From Collinsella aerofaciens (GTDB lineage Bacteria > Actinomycetota > Coriobacteriia > Coriobacteriales > Coriobacteriaceae): a stretch of 64,000 nucleotides of DNA. The notes beneath the pieces were generated by a model. The model did no database searches. It was not told the DNA's origin and worked only from the letters and a program-made list of their open reading frames with translations. Where the stretch lies: the NCBI RefSeq assembly GCF_015553355.1, contig NZ_JADNGN010000008.1:1-64000 (forward strand), read 5' to 3'. Shown here piece after piece: positions 33,967 through 43,378 of this stretch (position 1 is the first letter of the stretch; each line of letters begins with the position of its first letter). The position numbers and the translations under genes were made by a program.

Positions 33967-35682
33967 CTACGAGTGGACAACCACGCACAGGCCGACTTTG
34001 ATGCAGTCGTGAAGTGCCTTTGCATCGGCCAGGCGCAGGTTGATGCAGCCGTGGCTGCCGCACCACTTGTACGACTCGGCATTATCAAAGCTCTTGTCGT
34101 TTTGCCAGGTGGCATCGTGGAAGCCGATCATATTGCCCTCGAACGGCATCCAGTAGCTCACCGGGCTCTCGTATTTGGGCTTACCGGTCTCGGGGTCCTT
34201 GGCTCCGATCAGGGTACTGCCGCCGTCGTTGCTGTTGATCTGCCACACGCCCTCGGGGGTGGCGTCTTCGCCCGGTTTGCCGGAAATAAAGTTGGCCTCC
34301 CAAACGATATTGCCGTTCTCGTCATAGTAGCGCGCGTGCTGATCGGACAGGTCGACGTCGATATACGCCTTCCAGTCGGGCTCTCCCTTTGCGGTAAAGG
34401 TGTCAGCCTTCTGGGAGTACTTGATCTCGATTTCGCCGGTCTGCTTGTTGTTAATGGCGTCCTCGACCTGCTTGGCGAGCGAGCTGCTGTCGATGGACCA
34501 ACCAAAGTCGCCGCCTTCGACGGCGCACTGCTTGCCATCGGCGCGCGTCCACCAGCGAGTGGAGCCCACGGTATTAAAGCCGTTGGCGAGCTCGGCTGCC
34601 CAGCTGCTGATCTGCGTCGTATCGAGTGTGGGGTTGGCCGGATCGGCAAAGCTGATCCACTGCAATACGGAACTGCCATCAACTTTGCCGGCATCCTCGC
34701 CGTTGAGCTTGAGGGTCACGTTGACGCCCAGGAAGTTGTTGGCGGCATCGCATGCGGCCTGAATCTGATCATCGGTCAGCGTTTCATTGAGCGGTTCATA
34801 GGCATCGTTGCCGAGCTTGGAAAGATCTACGGTCTCGGCCAGCGAGGCAAGCTCGAGCTCGGCATACTTAATGACATGCTCGCGGTTGATTTTTTCGTTG
34901 GAGCGCGCCTTCTCGACGGTAAATTTGCCGGCCTGCTCGTCATAGGAGCTATTGGCCTCGAACGTGCCCGAACGGCCCTCGTTAAACTCGTCGATGGCGG
35001 CGCCCAGATCCTTCTCAAACTTCTTTTGGTCAAAGGTGTCGGAGAGCATGGACAGGTCGACGTCTTGATCGAGATCGACTTCGTTAGAGGTAGCGGTAGT
35101 TTTGGTCTTGCCGCTTAAGGATTCCACAAGGCGGACCGGCCATACAAAGGCCTCGTTGTGGCTGATGATCTCTTTTGCAGCAGCTTCACCGTCGACGATG
35201 GGCTCATCGGACTCGGGCTGATAGGTCCAGCTAAAGTCATCGCCTGTCACGGTGAGCTTATAGTGCTTCCATGCCGAATTGACCTTGGTGGCGGCAGACG
35301 AAGCGTTGGAGAACGAGACGTCGACGCCGGCGATGGTGGTGTTGGGGTAGGCTACCTGCGAAAATGCTACGACGCCTACGATATAGACAATGACGATTAG
35401 ACCCAGGACGACAAAGAGCGTCGTCTTTTTGCCCGGCTTATTGTTCTCGGCGGGTTTGCGCGCGGGGCCACGATCGCCTCGAGCGTGCGTGGGGGGCTGC
35501 TTGGGCGCATTGCCGTTTGCCTGACGCTGCTGTCGCTGTTGGTTCGGGCGTTGGGAAGCGTTTGCTGCACTACGCTGCTGACCGTGGCTCGGCGCGATAG
35601 GACGCGGCGACTGAACGCCGCCGGTGTGCCTGCTCGGCTGCTGCGGATCGGGAATCAGTTGAGTTCGATCGTTTTGCGACAT
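33967..35682 (-). CDS. L,D-transpeptidase with peptidoglycan-binding-like domains
   Basis: Crosslinks or edits cell-wall peptidoglycan outside the membrane. About 571 residues: a Gln/Pro-rich cytoplasmic N-terminus, one membrane anchor (TLFVVLGLIVIVYIVGVVAF), then two repeats of an extracellular PG4-like helical domain. The C-terminal YkuD domain starts with DWKAYIDVDLSDQHARYYD and has HDATW and the catalytic SHGCINLRLADA. The start is taken as ATG 35682, 11 bases after AAGG; ATG 35691 is too close to the site. Monocistronic. Confidence 0.9.
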   Translation of the reverse strand: MSQNDRTQLIPDPQQPSRHTGGVQSPRPIAPSHGQQRSAANASQRPNQQRQQRQANGNAPKQPPTHARGDRGPARKPAENNKPGKKTTLFVVLGLIVIVYIVGVVAFSQVAYPNTTIAGVDVSFSNASSAATKVNSAWKHYKLTVTGDDFSWTYQPESDEPIVDGEAAAKEIISHNEAFVWPVRLVESLSGKTKTTATSNEVDLDQDVDLSMLSDTFDQKKFEKDLGAAIDEFNEGRSGTFEANSSYDEQAGKFTVEKARSNEKINREHVIKYAELELASLAETVDLSKLGNDAYEPLNETLTDDQIQAACDAANNFLGVNVTLKLNGEDAGKVDGSSVLQWISFADPANPTLDTTQISSWAAELANGFNTVGSTRWWTRADGKQCAVEGGDFGWSIDSSSLAKQVEDAINNKQTGEIEIKYSQKADTFTAKGEPDWKAYIDVDLSDQHARYYDENGNIVWEANFISGKPGEDATPEGVWQINSNDGGSTLIGAKDPETGKPKYESPVSYWMPFEGNMIGFHDATWQNDKSFDNAESYKWCGSHGCINLRLADAKALHDCIKVGLCVVVHS

Positions 35683-35785
35683 CGTATGCATATCCTTCGA
35701 TTTTCGCCTTGCGGTTCATCGTGTTTTTACTGGGCTTGCATTATAGCGATTGCCCTGCTGTTTGTGGTACGGAAACGGTGGCATT

Positions 35786-35813
35786 CAAAAGAGGTGGGAC
35801 ATTTGTCCCACCT
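35786..35813 (-). terminator. terminator of the serine dehydratase gene
   Basis: AGGTGGGAC (35792-35800) pairs with GTCCCACCT (35805-35813); on the minus strand CTTTT follows. The stem holds a GGGAC word like the long inverted repeats elsewhere in the window. Confidence 0.7.
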
Positions 35814-35831
35814 TTGAGTCGTTCTTTGCCG

Positions 35832-37439
35832 CTATCCGCACACACCGCATTTTGCACAGGCCGAAAGTGCGGCCGGAGCCTGCGCGATGCCGCCCTTTGC
35901 CGTCTCGCGCAGCGTGGCCGGCAACGCGTGACCCACCGAGAGTATGACATGTGCCATCTGGTCAAACGGCACCAAGCTCTTAATGCCTGCGAGGGCGAGT
36001 TGTGCCGAGCTAAAGGCCGCTGCCACGCCAATGGCGTTGCGGTTTTGGCAGGGCACCTCCACGAGGCCACCGACGGGGTCACAAACGAGGCCCAGCAGGT
36101 TACTCAGCGCGATGGAACTGGCGTCGAGCGCCTGCTCGGGCGTGCCGCCGAGCATCTGCACCAACGCGGCGGCTGCCATGGCAGCGGCGCTTCCCACCTC
36201 GGCTTGGCAGCCGCCCTCGGCGCCGGCAACACAGGCGCTTGTGGTGAGGTTGAGGCCGATTGCGGCTGCGCAGTAGAGCGCGTCCATGACCTGCTCGTCG
36301 TCGAGCTGCAGGCGATCGGCGAGCGCCAGCACGCAGCCGGGCACAACACCCGCGGAGCCTGCCGTGGGGGCGGCGACAATCACGCCCATGGTAGCGGAGC
36401 GCTCGAGCACGGCCATGGCGCGGGCAACGGCGTCGGTCTGGACGGCGCCCATCAGGCTTGCACTCAAATCGTTGCGGCCGGTGGCTTCGACAAGCTTGGC
36501 CTCGCCGCCGATAAGCCCGCCAAGCGAACGCTGCGGATTGGCAATAGGGGCCGTGGTCTCCTCGCGCATGACGTCGAGCACGCGGCGCATGGCGGCGACG
36601 GCGTGGGCCTCGCCGGTCAGACGCGCCTCGCGGACGGCCATGACAGCGCCGATGCTGAGCCCCAGTTCCTCGCACGCATCGAGCAGCTGCTCGCCGTCGT
36701 CGAAGATTTCCTTGGCCGAGACGCCGGGGGAGAGCGACGAGGCAGAACCGGGGAGCTCGATAAAGGTCGCGTAATCGACATTGTCGAGTTTGCGCAGCAT
36801 GGGGACGACGGTGTCGTCGGGTGCGCCGTCGGTCTCAAAGACGGAGTAGGCCTGGCCGCCCACCTCGGTGCGGTAGGTACGGCAAAACGCGATGTTTACA
36901 TGGGCATAGGCGAGCAGGTTCGTGAGCGCGGCGAGCACGCCGGGAACGTCCTTGTGCGCCACGAAGAGCGTGGAATACATACCCGAGATGTCGACGCCGA
37001 CGCCGTTAATGCGGCTGATGCGCATCTTGCCACCGCCCAGGCTCTCGCCGCGAACCTGTGCCGTGGCGCCCGTGTCGTCGACCATGTCGATGTCGACGGT
37101 GTTGGGGTGGATGGAGGCGTCGTCGCCCTTGATGTCAAAGTGATATTCGAGGCCCTGCTCGCGCGCGAGGTCGAAGGCCTGCTTGATGTTCTCGTCATCG
37201 GTGTCGAGGCCCAGAATGCCCGCGACGAGCGCACGATCGGTGCCGTGGCCGCGGTAGGTGTGGGCAAAGGAGTTCCACAGGCCAAAGGTGACCTTAGTGA
37301 TGCGGCCTTCCAGCAGGCTGGCGGCAACTTGGGCGCACCGCAAGGCGCCGGCGGTGTGCGATGAGCTGGGGCCGACCATGACGGGGCCCAAGATCTCGAA
37401 TGCCGAGGTCGTAGCTAGTGTTTGCGGCTTGCCTGCCAT
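35832..37439 (-). CDS. sdaA: L-serine dehydratase (iron-sulfur type, beta and alpha domains fused)
   Basis: Deaminates L-serine to pyruvate with a [4Fe-4S] cluster. 535 residues. The beta part is N-terminal (FEILGPVMVGPSSSHTAGALR) and is followed by an ACT-type region with VPGVLAALTNLLAYAHVNI (about 165-235). The alpha part carries the cluster cysteines in SACVAGAEGGCQAEVG and CDPVGGLVEVPCQNRNA. It ends with CAKCGVCG. Single-chain enzymes usually have about 450 residues; the ACT region accounts for the excess. The gene is transcribed alone. Confidence 0.93.
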   Translation of the reverse strand: MAGKPQTLATTSAFEILGPVMVGPSSSHTAGALRCAQVAASLLEGRITKVTFGLWNSFAHTYRGHGTDRALVAGILGLDTDDENIKQAFDLAREQGLEYHFDIKGDDASIHPNTVDIDMVDDTGATAQVRGESLGGGKMRISRINGVGVDISGMYSTLFVAHKDVPGVLAALTNLLAYAHVNIAFCRTYRTEVGGQAYSVFETDGAPDDTVVPMLRKLDNVDYATFIELPGSASSLSPGVSAKEIFDDGEQLLDACEELGLSIGAVMAVREARLTGEAHAVAAMRRVLDVMREETTAPIANPQRSLGGLIGGEAKLVEATGRNDLSASLMGAVQTDAVARAMAVLERSATMGVIVAAPTAGSAGVVPGCVLALADRLQLDDEQVMDALYCAAAIGLNLTTSACVAGAEGGCQAEVGSAAAMAAAALVQMLGGTPEQALDASSIALSNLLGLVCDPVGGLVEVPCQNRNAIGVAAAFSSAQLALAGIKSLVPFDQMAHVILSVGHALPATLRETAKGGIAQAPAALSACAKCGVCG

Positions 37440-37494
37440 GGGTGCTCCTTATCTATCCCGTCGTCCCGAGGGGTGGGGCATACTCTGTCCCGCC

Positions 37495-37615
37495 GTTCCG
37501 AGGGCTTTAGTATTTGGTCGCCTGCTCGGACAGTCCTGCTCGCACGGAGGCCACATTAAGTGGCCTCCGGCTCGTGCGGAACTCGCGACCGACCAAATAC
37601 TAAAGCCCTCGGAAC
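37495..37615. repeat. 121-bp inverted repeat with 26-bp perfect arms
   Basis: 37495-37520 (starts GTTCCGAGGG) is the exact reverse complement of 37590-37615. Inside is a second hairpin, GGAGGCCAC / GTGGCCTCC around 37546-37568, with imperfect flanks. It lies in the 344-base gap between the divergent-facing ends of sdaA (start) and metK (end). Besides this and the metK terminator I see nothing coding in the gap, which must also hold the sdaA promoter. Confidence 0.92.
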
Positions 37616-37707
37616 TTAGGATACATGGTTGGAGTCGCTCTGCTGCGAAATATATCGGCCTGTGACCTATTCCATGTCCCAGGTCAGCTCATCTTCACCA
37701 CCTTTAG

Positions 37708-37745
37708 ATAAAAAAGAAGTACCAGTTGGGGGCGGTACTTCTTTT
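37708..37745 (-). terminator. terminator of metK
   Basis: AAAAGAAGTACC (37712-37723) pairs with its complement (37734-37745); on the minus strand the stem runs into TTTTTTAT. Confidence 0.92.
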
Positions 37746-37783
37746 GGTGCGTTGTTTTTTTGACTGCAGCTTTTCGGGTGAGC

Positions 37784-39064
37784 TTACAGGCCGCAGGCTG
37801 CTTTGAGTTCTTCGACTCGGTCGGTCTTTTCCCAGGTGAAGTCGGGGTCTTCGCGGCCGAAGTGACCGTAGGCTGCCGTCTTTTCGTAGATGGGGCGACG
37901 CAGGTCTAGGTCGCGGATGATTGCGCCCGGGCGCAGGTCGAAGGTCTTCTCTACGGCTTCAACGATCTTGTCCTCGGCAACATGTGCGGTACCGAAGGTG
38001 TCGACCATGATTGAGAGGGGCTTGGAAACGCCGATGGCGTAGGCAAGCTCGACTTCGCAGCGGTCGGCCAGACCGGCGGCGACCACGTTCTTAGCGACCC
38101 AGCGCGCGGCATACGCGGCGGAGCGGTCGACCTTGGTGCAGTCCTTACCGCTAAAGGCACCGCCGCCGTGACGTCCGTAGCCGCCGTAGGTGTCGACGAT
38201 GATCTTGCGGCCAGTGAGGCCCGTGTCGCCCATGGGGCCGCCCACGACAAAGCGACCGGTGGGGTTCACGTAGATGTCCGCGTTGTCCCACGGCATGTTT
38301 TCGGCGGCCATGACCGGGGTGATGACGTGCTCGATGAGGTCGGCCTTGATCTTGCCCATGTCCTCGATCTCGGCGGCGTGCTGCGTGGAGATGACGATGG
38401 TCGTGACCTCGACGGGCCTGCCTTCCTCGTAGCGCACGGTGACCTGGGTCTTGCCGTCGGGACGCAGATAGGCGAGGGTACCGTCGTGACGCACGGCGGC
38501 CAGGCGCTCGGCCAGGCGGCTTGCCAGGTAGTGCGGCATAGGCATGAGGGTCTTGGTCTCGTTGGAGGCATAACCGAACATCATACCCTGGTCGCCGGCG
38601 CCGATCAGGTCGATCGGGTCGGTGGTAGCGCCGGTCTGGGTCTCGTAGGACTCGTCGACGCCCTGGGCGATATCGGGCGACTGCTCGTGGATGAGGCTCA
38701 TAACGCCGCAGGTGTCGCAGTCAAAACCGAACTTGGCGCGGTTGTAGCCAATGCGGCGGATAACGCCACGGGCGATTTCCTGTACGTCGACGTAGGCCTG
38801 GGTGCGAATCTCGCCGGCGACGATGACGGTGCCGGTGGTCACGAGGGTCTCGCAGGCGCAGCGGACGTTCTCCACGTTGGCAGGCACGCCGTTGGGGGCG
38901 ATGTAGCCCTGCTCCTGCAGCTCTATTTCTTTGGCGAGGATTGCGTCGAGGACGGCGTCGCTGATCTGGTCAGCGATCTTATCGGGATGACCTTCGGTCA
39001 CCGACTCCGACGTAAAGACAAAGGACCCGTGTTGGGGCGGGATGGAACGAAGTTCTTCCGACAT
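37784..39064 (-). CDS. metK: S-adenosylmethionine synthetase
   Basis: Makes S-adenosylmethionine from methionine and ATP, the methyl donor for the cbi methyltransferases among others. 426 residues, slightly longer than the usual 385-400. Motifs: [21 protein letters not shown] at the N-terminus, [33 protein letters not shown] and [23 protein letters not shown]-rich ribosome-binding site before ATG. No SAM riboswitch is visible in the leader. Confidence 0.97.
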   Translation of the reverse strand: MSEELRSIPPQHGSFVFTSESVTEGHPDKIADQISDAVLDAILAKEIELQEQGYIAPNGVPANVENVRCACETLVTTGTVIVAGEIRTQAYVDVQEIARGVIRRIGYNRAKFGFDCDTCGVMSLIHEQSPDIAQGVDESYETQTGATTDPIDLIGAGDQGMMFGYASNETKTLMPMPHYLASRLAERLAAVRHDGTLAYLRPDGKTQVTVRYEEGRPVEVTTIVISTQHAAEIEDMGKIKADLIEHVITPVMAAENMPWDNADIYVNPTGRFVVGGPMGDTGLTGRKIIVDTYGGYGRHGGGAFSGKDCTKVDRSAAYAARWVAKNVVAAGLADRCEVELAYAIGVSKPLSIMVDTFGTAHVAEDKIVEAVEKTFDLRPGAIIRDLDLRRPIYEKTAAYGHFGREDPDFTWEKTDRVEELKAACGL

Positions 39065-39170
39065 GATTGTCCTTTCAAAAAACGTGTCCCGGCGACCGTT
39101 ACCATTCCGCCGGGCTCTCTATGCAAGGGCACATCATAGCGCGTAAATCAAACATTCACACCCTTTCCGC

Positions 39171-39262
39171 ACCTACTCATTGGGGACAGACTTAAATGAC
39201 CAGCCTTAAACTAAGAACGTCTCCAACGACTGGTCATTTAAGTCTGTCCCCAATGAGTAGGT
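39171..39262. repeat. inverted repeat with 33-bp perfect arms
   Basis: 39171-39203 is the exact reverse complement of 39230-39262; the loop is 26 bases. The arms contain TGGGGACAGACTT. It sits between the divergent metK and gltX genes. The arms are not similar to those of the other inverted repeats apart from the GGGAC word. Confidence 0.95.
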
Positions 39263-39342
39263 CGGTGCCCTTTGTGCGAAGGTTGCTCTGATGCTTTATA
39301 CTGATGCGGTTAGACATCCATCCTGCAATCGAGGAGATTTCC

Positions 39343-40818
39343 ATGGCATCAGACGTTCGCGTCCGCTTTGCACCCTCACCGACGGGCAAGCTGCACATCG
39401 GCGGCGCCCGCACCGCTATCTATAACTGGGCTTTCGCCCGCGCAAACGGCGGCACGTTCATCCTGCGCATCGACGACACCGATCCCACCCGCTCCACCGA
39501 CGAGAACACGCAGATCATCCTGCGCGCCATGCGTTGGCTGGGCCTGGACTGGGACGAGGGTCCCGAGGTGGGCGGCGACTTTGGCCCCTACGCCCAGACC
39601 GAGCGCCTGGACCTGTACAAGCAGGCCGCCCAGAAGCTTTGGGACGAGGGCAAGGCCTATCCCTGCTTCTGCACCAAGGAGCAGCTCGATGCCGACCGCA
39701 AGGCCGCGCAGGAGCGCAAGGACCCCTTCCAGGGCTATCAGCGCCGTTGCCGCGATCTTGATCCCGAGGAGGCCCGCCGCCGCATCGAGGCCGGGGAGTC
39801 CTACGTCCTGCGCATCAAGGTGCCCGAGGACCGCGGCGATGTCGTCATCCACGACGCCGTTCACGGCGAGGTGACCTTCGACGCCAAGGAGCTCGACGAC
39901 TTTGTCATCTTCCGCTCCGATGGCACGCCCACGTATAACTTCGCGACCGTCGTCGACGACGCCATGATGAAGATCACCCATGTCATCCGTGGCGACGACC
40001 ATCTGTCCAACACCCCGCGTCAGGTCATGGTGTACGAGGCCCTCGGCGCTCCCGTGCCCACGTTCGCCCACATCTCCATGATCTTGGGTGCCGACGGCAA
40101 AAAACTCTCCAAGCGCCACGGCGCCACCTCGGTGGAGGAGTACCGCGACGCGGGATACCTGTCCGATGCCTTCGTCAACTACCTGGCGCTGCTCGGCTGG
40201 TCGCTCGACGGCGAGACCACGATCATCCCGCGCGACGTCCTGGCCAGCAAGTTCTCGCTCGATCGCATCTCCAAGAACCCCGCGACTTTCGACCCCAAGA
40301 AGCTCGACTGGGTCAATGCCGAGTACATCAACGGCATGTCCGACGCCCAGTTTGCCGACGAGATTATGGTCCCCGTGCTGCACGAGGCGGGCCTCATCGA
40401 GGGCAACGTCGAGTACGGCGAGGACTGGATCGACGCGCTTGCTTCTATCGTCAAGCCGCGCACTAAGATGCCGGCCGACGCCGTGACCGTCGCCGCCCCC
40501 ATCTTTGCCACGGCCGAGACGCTCGAGTATGACGAGAAGTCCGTCAACAAGGGCCTGGCCAAGGAGGGCATGGGTGCCATTCTGGATGCCGCCAAGGCCG
40601 CGCTCGAGGGCGTGGACGAGTGGACGGCTGCCAACATCGACGCTGCGCTTGAGCCGTTGCCCGAGCAGATGGACCTTAAGAAGCGCGTGGTGTTCCAGGC
40701 CGTGCGCGTCGCCGTTTGCGGCAACATGGTGAGCCCTCCGTTGGGCGAGACCATGGCACTCGTCGGCCGCGACGATTGCTTGGCGCGCATCGACCGCGCC
40801 CGCACGATGGCGCTGTAA
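39343..40818 (+). CDS. gltX: glutamyl-tRNA synthetase
   Basis: Charges tRNA-Glu. 491 residues, class I: VRFAPSPTGKLHIGGARTAIYNW holds the HIGH-type motif, FILRIDDTDPTRS follows, and KLSKRHGATSVEEYRDAG is the KMSKS-type motif. ATG 39343 follows GAGGAG by 6 bases; the earlier ATG at 39304 lacks a site. It may be the non-discriminating type that also charges tRNA-Gln; this cannot be decided from the window. Confidence 0.96.
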   Translation: MASDVRVRFAPSPTGKLHIGGARTAIYNWAFARANGGTFILRIDDTDPTRSTDENTQIILRAMRWLGLDWDEGPEVGGDFGPYAQTERLDLYKQAAQKLWDEGKAYPCFCTKEQLDADRKAAQERKDPFQGYQRRCRDLDPEEARRRIEAGESYVLRIKVPEDRGDVVIHDAVHGEVTFDAKELDDFVIFRSDGTPTYNFATVVDDAMMKITHVIRGDDHLSNTPRQVMVYEALGAPVPTFAHISMILGADGKKLSKRHGATSVEEYRDAGYLSDAFVNYLALLGWSLDGETTIIPRDVLASKFSLDRISKNPATFDPKKLDWVNAEYINGMSDAQFADEIMVPVLHEAGLIEGNVEYGEDWIDALASIVKPRTKMPADAVTVAAPIFATAETLEYDEKSVNKGLAKEGMGAILDAAKAALEGVDEWTAANIDAALEPLPEQMDLKKRVVFQAVRVAVCGNMVSPPLGETMALVGRDDCLARIDRARTMAL

Positions 40819-40841
40819 TCGCTGCGCAAACGTATGTATCC

Positions 40842-40872
40842 GAGCCCCGTTCACCCGAGCGGGGCTCTTGTT
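40842..40872 (+). terminator. terminator of gltX
   Basis: GAGCCCCG (40842-40849) pairs with CGGGGCTC (40860-40867), followed by TTGTTT. Confidence 0.85.
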
Positions 40873-40906
40873 TCTGTAGACGTATGGGATAGGAGGTGCT
40901 GGGGCC

Positions 40907-43360
40907 ATGGTCGAGCAACTTTCGCTGTTTGGTTCGCCGGAACCGGAGGAAGCTCCGAAGTCCGCGGCTCCTGCCGCCGCCCCGGCGCAGCCCGAGCCCG
41001 CACCTGAGCCCATCGTCGCCTATGCGAGCGTGGTTCTCGACATCCCGACGCGTGCGCTGTCCGAGCCGTTTGCCTATGGCATTCCTCAACCCCTTGCTAG
41101 CGAAGCGCAGATCGGATCAACGGTCCTGGTCCACTTTGGTAACCGTGCCGCCGCAGGCTATATCGTCGATATTGCGCCCGAACTGGGCGACTTGCAAGGC
41201 AACATTACCCTCGACACCGCGCGCATCAAGCCCATCGAGACCATCCTCAGCAAACCGCTCTTTGGCGCCGAGTCCGCCCGTATTGCACGCTGGATGAGCT
41301 ACGAGTATGTCGCGACGCTTTCCGAGTGCCTGCGCCTGTTCTTGCCACCGGGCGGAAGCCCGCGCGTGGTCAAGGGCGACGACGGCGTGTGGACTGTCGA
41401 GCGCCCCGCCGTCAAGCCTATCCAAAATCGCTGGGTCATGCTCACACCCGAGGGTTTCGACTACACGCCGCCCAAGACCGCGGCCCGCCAGCGTCAGCTC
41501 ATCGAGGCACTGCAGTGCGGACCGGTCACGACGCGCGACCTCAACCTGCTCTATAACAGCATGTCGGCTACCATCAAGGCGCTCGAAAAACGCGGCGTCG
41601 TGGTGGTGGAGGAGCGCCGTGCGTGGCGTGGCTGCAATGAACAGACCACGCTCTCCTCGGCAAGCGGCAAGGCACCGGTCGCACTCACCAACGGTCAGCA
41701 GCAGGCGCTCGCGCAGATTGAGCGCGCCCGTCTGGACGCTCATGGCGACGTGGTGCTGGTCGACGGCGTCACCGGCTCCGGCAAAACCGAGGTTTATCTC
41801 TCCGCCATCGAGCGCGTGCTCGCGGCCGGTCGCTCGGCGTGCGTGCTTGTGCCCGAAATCTCGTTGACGGCCCAGACCGTCGGCCGCTTCCGCTCGCGCT
41901 TTGGCGAGACGGTCGCCGTGTTCCATTCCCGCCTTTCGGCCGGCGAGCGCCTGGACCAGTGGGATATGGTCGCCAGTGGTGCGGCCCGCGTGGTCGTCGG
42001 CGCCCGCTCGGCGCTCTTTTGCCCGCTCAGCGACTTGGGTCTCATCATTATCGACGAGGAGCACGAGACCAGCTACAAGCAGGGCTCCAGTCCGCGCTAC
42101 CACGCGCGCGAGGTAGCGGCCGAGATGGCGCGCCGCTACCGCTGCCCGCTCGTGTTGGGCTCTGCCACGCCTTCTGCCGAGGCCCTCGATCGTTGCCGCC
42201 GTGGCACGTATAACGGTGCCACATGGACGCGCGTTGAGATGCCCGAGCGCCCGGGACACGCCGTGTTGCCTGCGGTTCGCATTGCCGATCTGCGCCGTGA
42301 GTTCGCACACGGCAGCCGCTCCATGTTCTCTAAACCGCTGATGGAAGGCCTGGAGCGTGTGGTCGAGCGTCGCGAAAAGGCCGTGTTGCTGCACAACCGC
42401 CGCGGCTTTGCGCCGTTTTTGATGTGCCGCGAGTGCGGCTGCGTGCCCACCTGTAACCACTGCTCCACCGCGCTCACGTACCACGAGCGCACGCACACGC
42501 TGCAGTGCCACACCTGCGGATCTTCCTGGCGTGTGCAGCCCTATCCGGCACCTACGAGTTGCTGTCCCAAGTGCGGCAGCCGCTACCTCGCAAAAATGGG
42601 GCTGGGCACGCAGCAGATCGAGGACGCACTGCACCAGATGCTGCCCGACGACGTCGCCATCATTCGCATGGACGCCGATTCCACGCGCGGCAAGGACGCG
42701 CACAAAAAGCTGCTCGAGCAGTTCGATGCCGCCGATTGCGCCGTGTTGCTGGGCACCCAGATGATTGCCAAGGGCCTCGACTTTCCCGAGGTCACGCTTG
42801 TGGGTGTGGTCAATGCCGACTTTGCGTTAAAGCTGCCCGATTTTAGAGCAGGGGAGCGCGCCTACGATCTGCTGGAGCAGGTTGCGGGCCGCGCCGGCCG
42901 CGGCAATCGCCCCGGCGAGGTCATCATCCAGACCTACCTACCCGAGGACCCGGTCATTCGCGCCGTCGCCGAGCACGACCGTTCGATCTTTACCGACTAC
43001 GACCTGGACCAGCGCCGCGACGCCCTGTATCCGCCTTTCGTGCGCCTGGCCAACATCTTGGTATGGTCGGCGAACGCGGATGACGCGCGGGACTACATCG
43101 GTCGCATCGCGAAGCTCCTCAAGCGTCGCTGGCATGCCGCCGCGCCCGACTTTTTGCGGGCGGGGAGCGCCGTGCCCCAGGTGCTTGGTCCGGCTTCGTG
43201 TGTAATCGAGAGAGCCAAGGACCGTTACCGCTTCCATCTGCTTGTTAAGTCGCCGGTAGGGTACCATGTCTCTGATGATATTGACGCCTGCCTCAAAGAG
43301 GTGGGCTCCGTGCGCGGCGTGAGCGTGAGCGTTGACGTCGACGCCTATGATTTGATGTAA
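40907..43360 (+). CDS. priA: primosomal replication-restart helicase PriA
   Basis: Reloads the replicative helicase at stalled forks. 817 residues. After a Pro/Ala-rich leader of about 35 residues come the 3'-DNA-binding domain, the helicase core (VDGVTGSGKTEVYL; IIDEEHETSYKQ; LGSATPSAEAL) and the zinc-binding insert of paired cysteines (CRECGCVPTCNHC; CHTCGSSW; CCPKCGS). The C-terminal helicase lobe then has LGTQMIAKGLDFPEVTLVG and QVAGRAGRG. The very N-terminus reads MVEQLSLFGS, and QLSLF is an exact beta-clamp-binding pentapeptide. AGGAGG lies upstream. Confidence 0.95.
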   Translation: MVEQLSLFGSPEPEEAPKSAAPAAAPAQPEPAPEPIVAYASVVLDIPTRALSEPFAYGIPQPLASEAQIGSTVLVHFGNRAAAGYIVDIAPELGDLQGNITLDTARIKPIETILSKPLFGAESARIARWMSYEYVATLSECLRLFLPPGGSPRVVKGDDGVWTVERPAVKPIQNRWVMLTPEGFDYTPPKTAARQRQLIEALQCGPVTTRDLNLLYNSMSATIKALEKRGVVVVEERRAWRGCNEQTTLSSASGKAPVALTNGQQQALAQIERARLDAHGDVVLVDGVTGSGKTEVYLSAIERVLAAGRSACVLVPEISLTAQTVGRFRSRFGETVAVFHSRLSAGERLDQWDMVASGAARVVVGARSALFCPLSDLGLIIIDEEHETSYKQGSSPRYHAREVAAEMARRYRCPLVLGSATPSAEALDRCRRGTYNGATWTRVEMPERPGHAVLPAVRIADLRREFAHGSRSMFSKPLMEGLERVVERREKAVLLHNRRGFAPFLMCRECGCVPTCNHCSTALTYHERTHTLQCHTCGSSWRVQPYPAPTSCCPKCGSRYLAKMGLGTQQIEDALHQMLPDDVAIIRMDADSTRGKDAHKKLLEQFDAADCAVLLGTQMIAKGLDFPEVTLVGVVNADFALKLPDFRAGERAYDLLEQVAGRAGRGNRPGEVIIQTYLPEDPVIRAVAEHDRSIFTDYDLDQRRDALYPPFVRLANILVWSANADDARDYIGRIAKLLKRRWHAAAPDFLRAGSAVPQVLGPASCVIERAKDRYRFHLLVKSPVGYHVSDDIDACLKEVGSVRGVSVSVDVDAYDLM

Positions 43361-43378
43361 CAACCCGAAAGGATGGCC

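Noticed and set aside
35709-37364. Plus-strand open frame of 551 codons opposite the serine dehydratase
   Set aside because: Antisense shadow; the minus-strand product carries cluster cysteines and family motifs.
39065-39300. SAM riboswitch before metK
   Set aside because: The leader shows only a small CCGGCG/CGCCGG hairpin and the 39171-39262 repeat; no SAM-I or SAM-II core elements were recognised.
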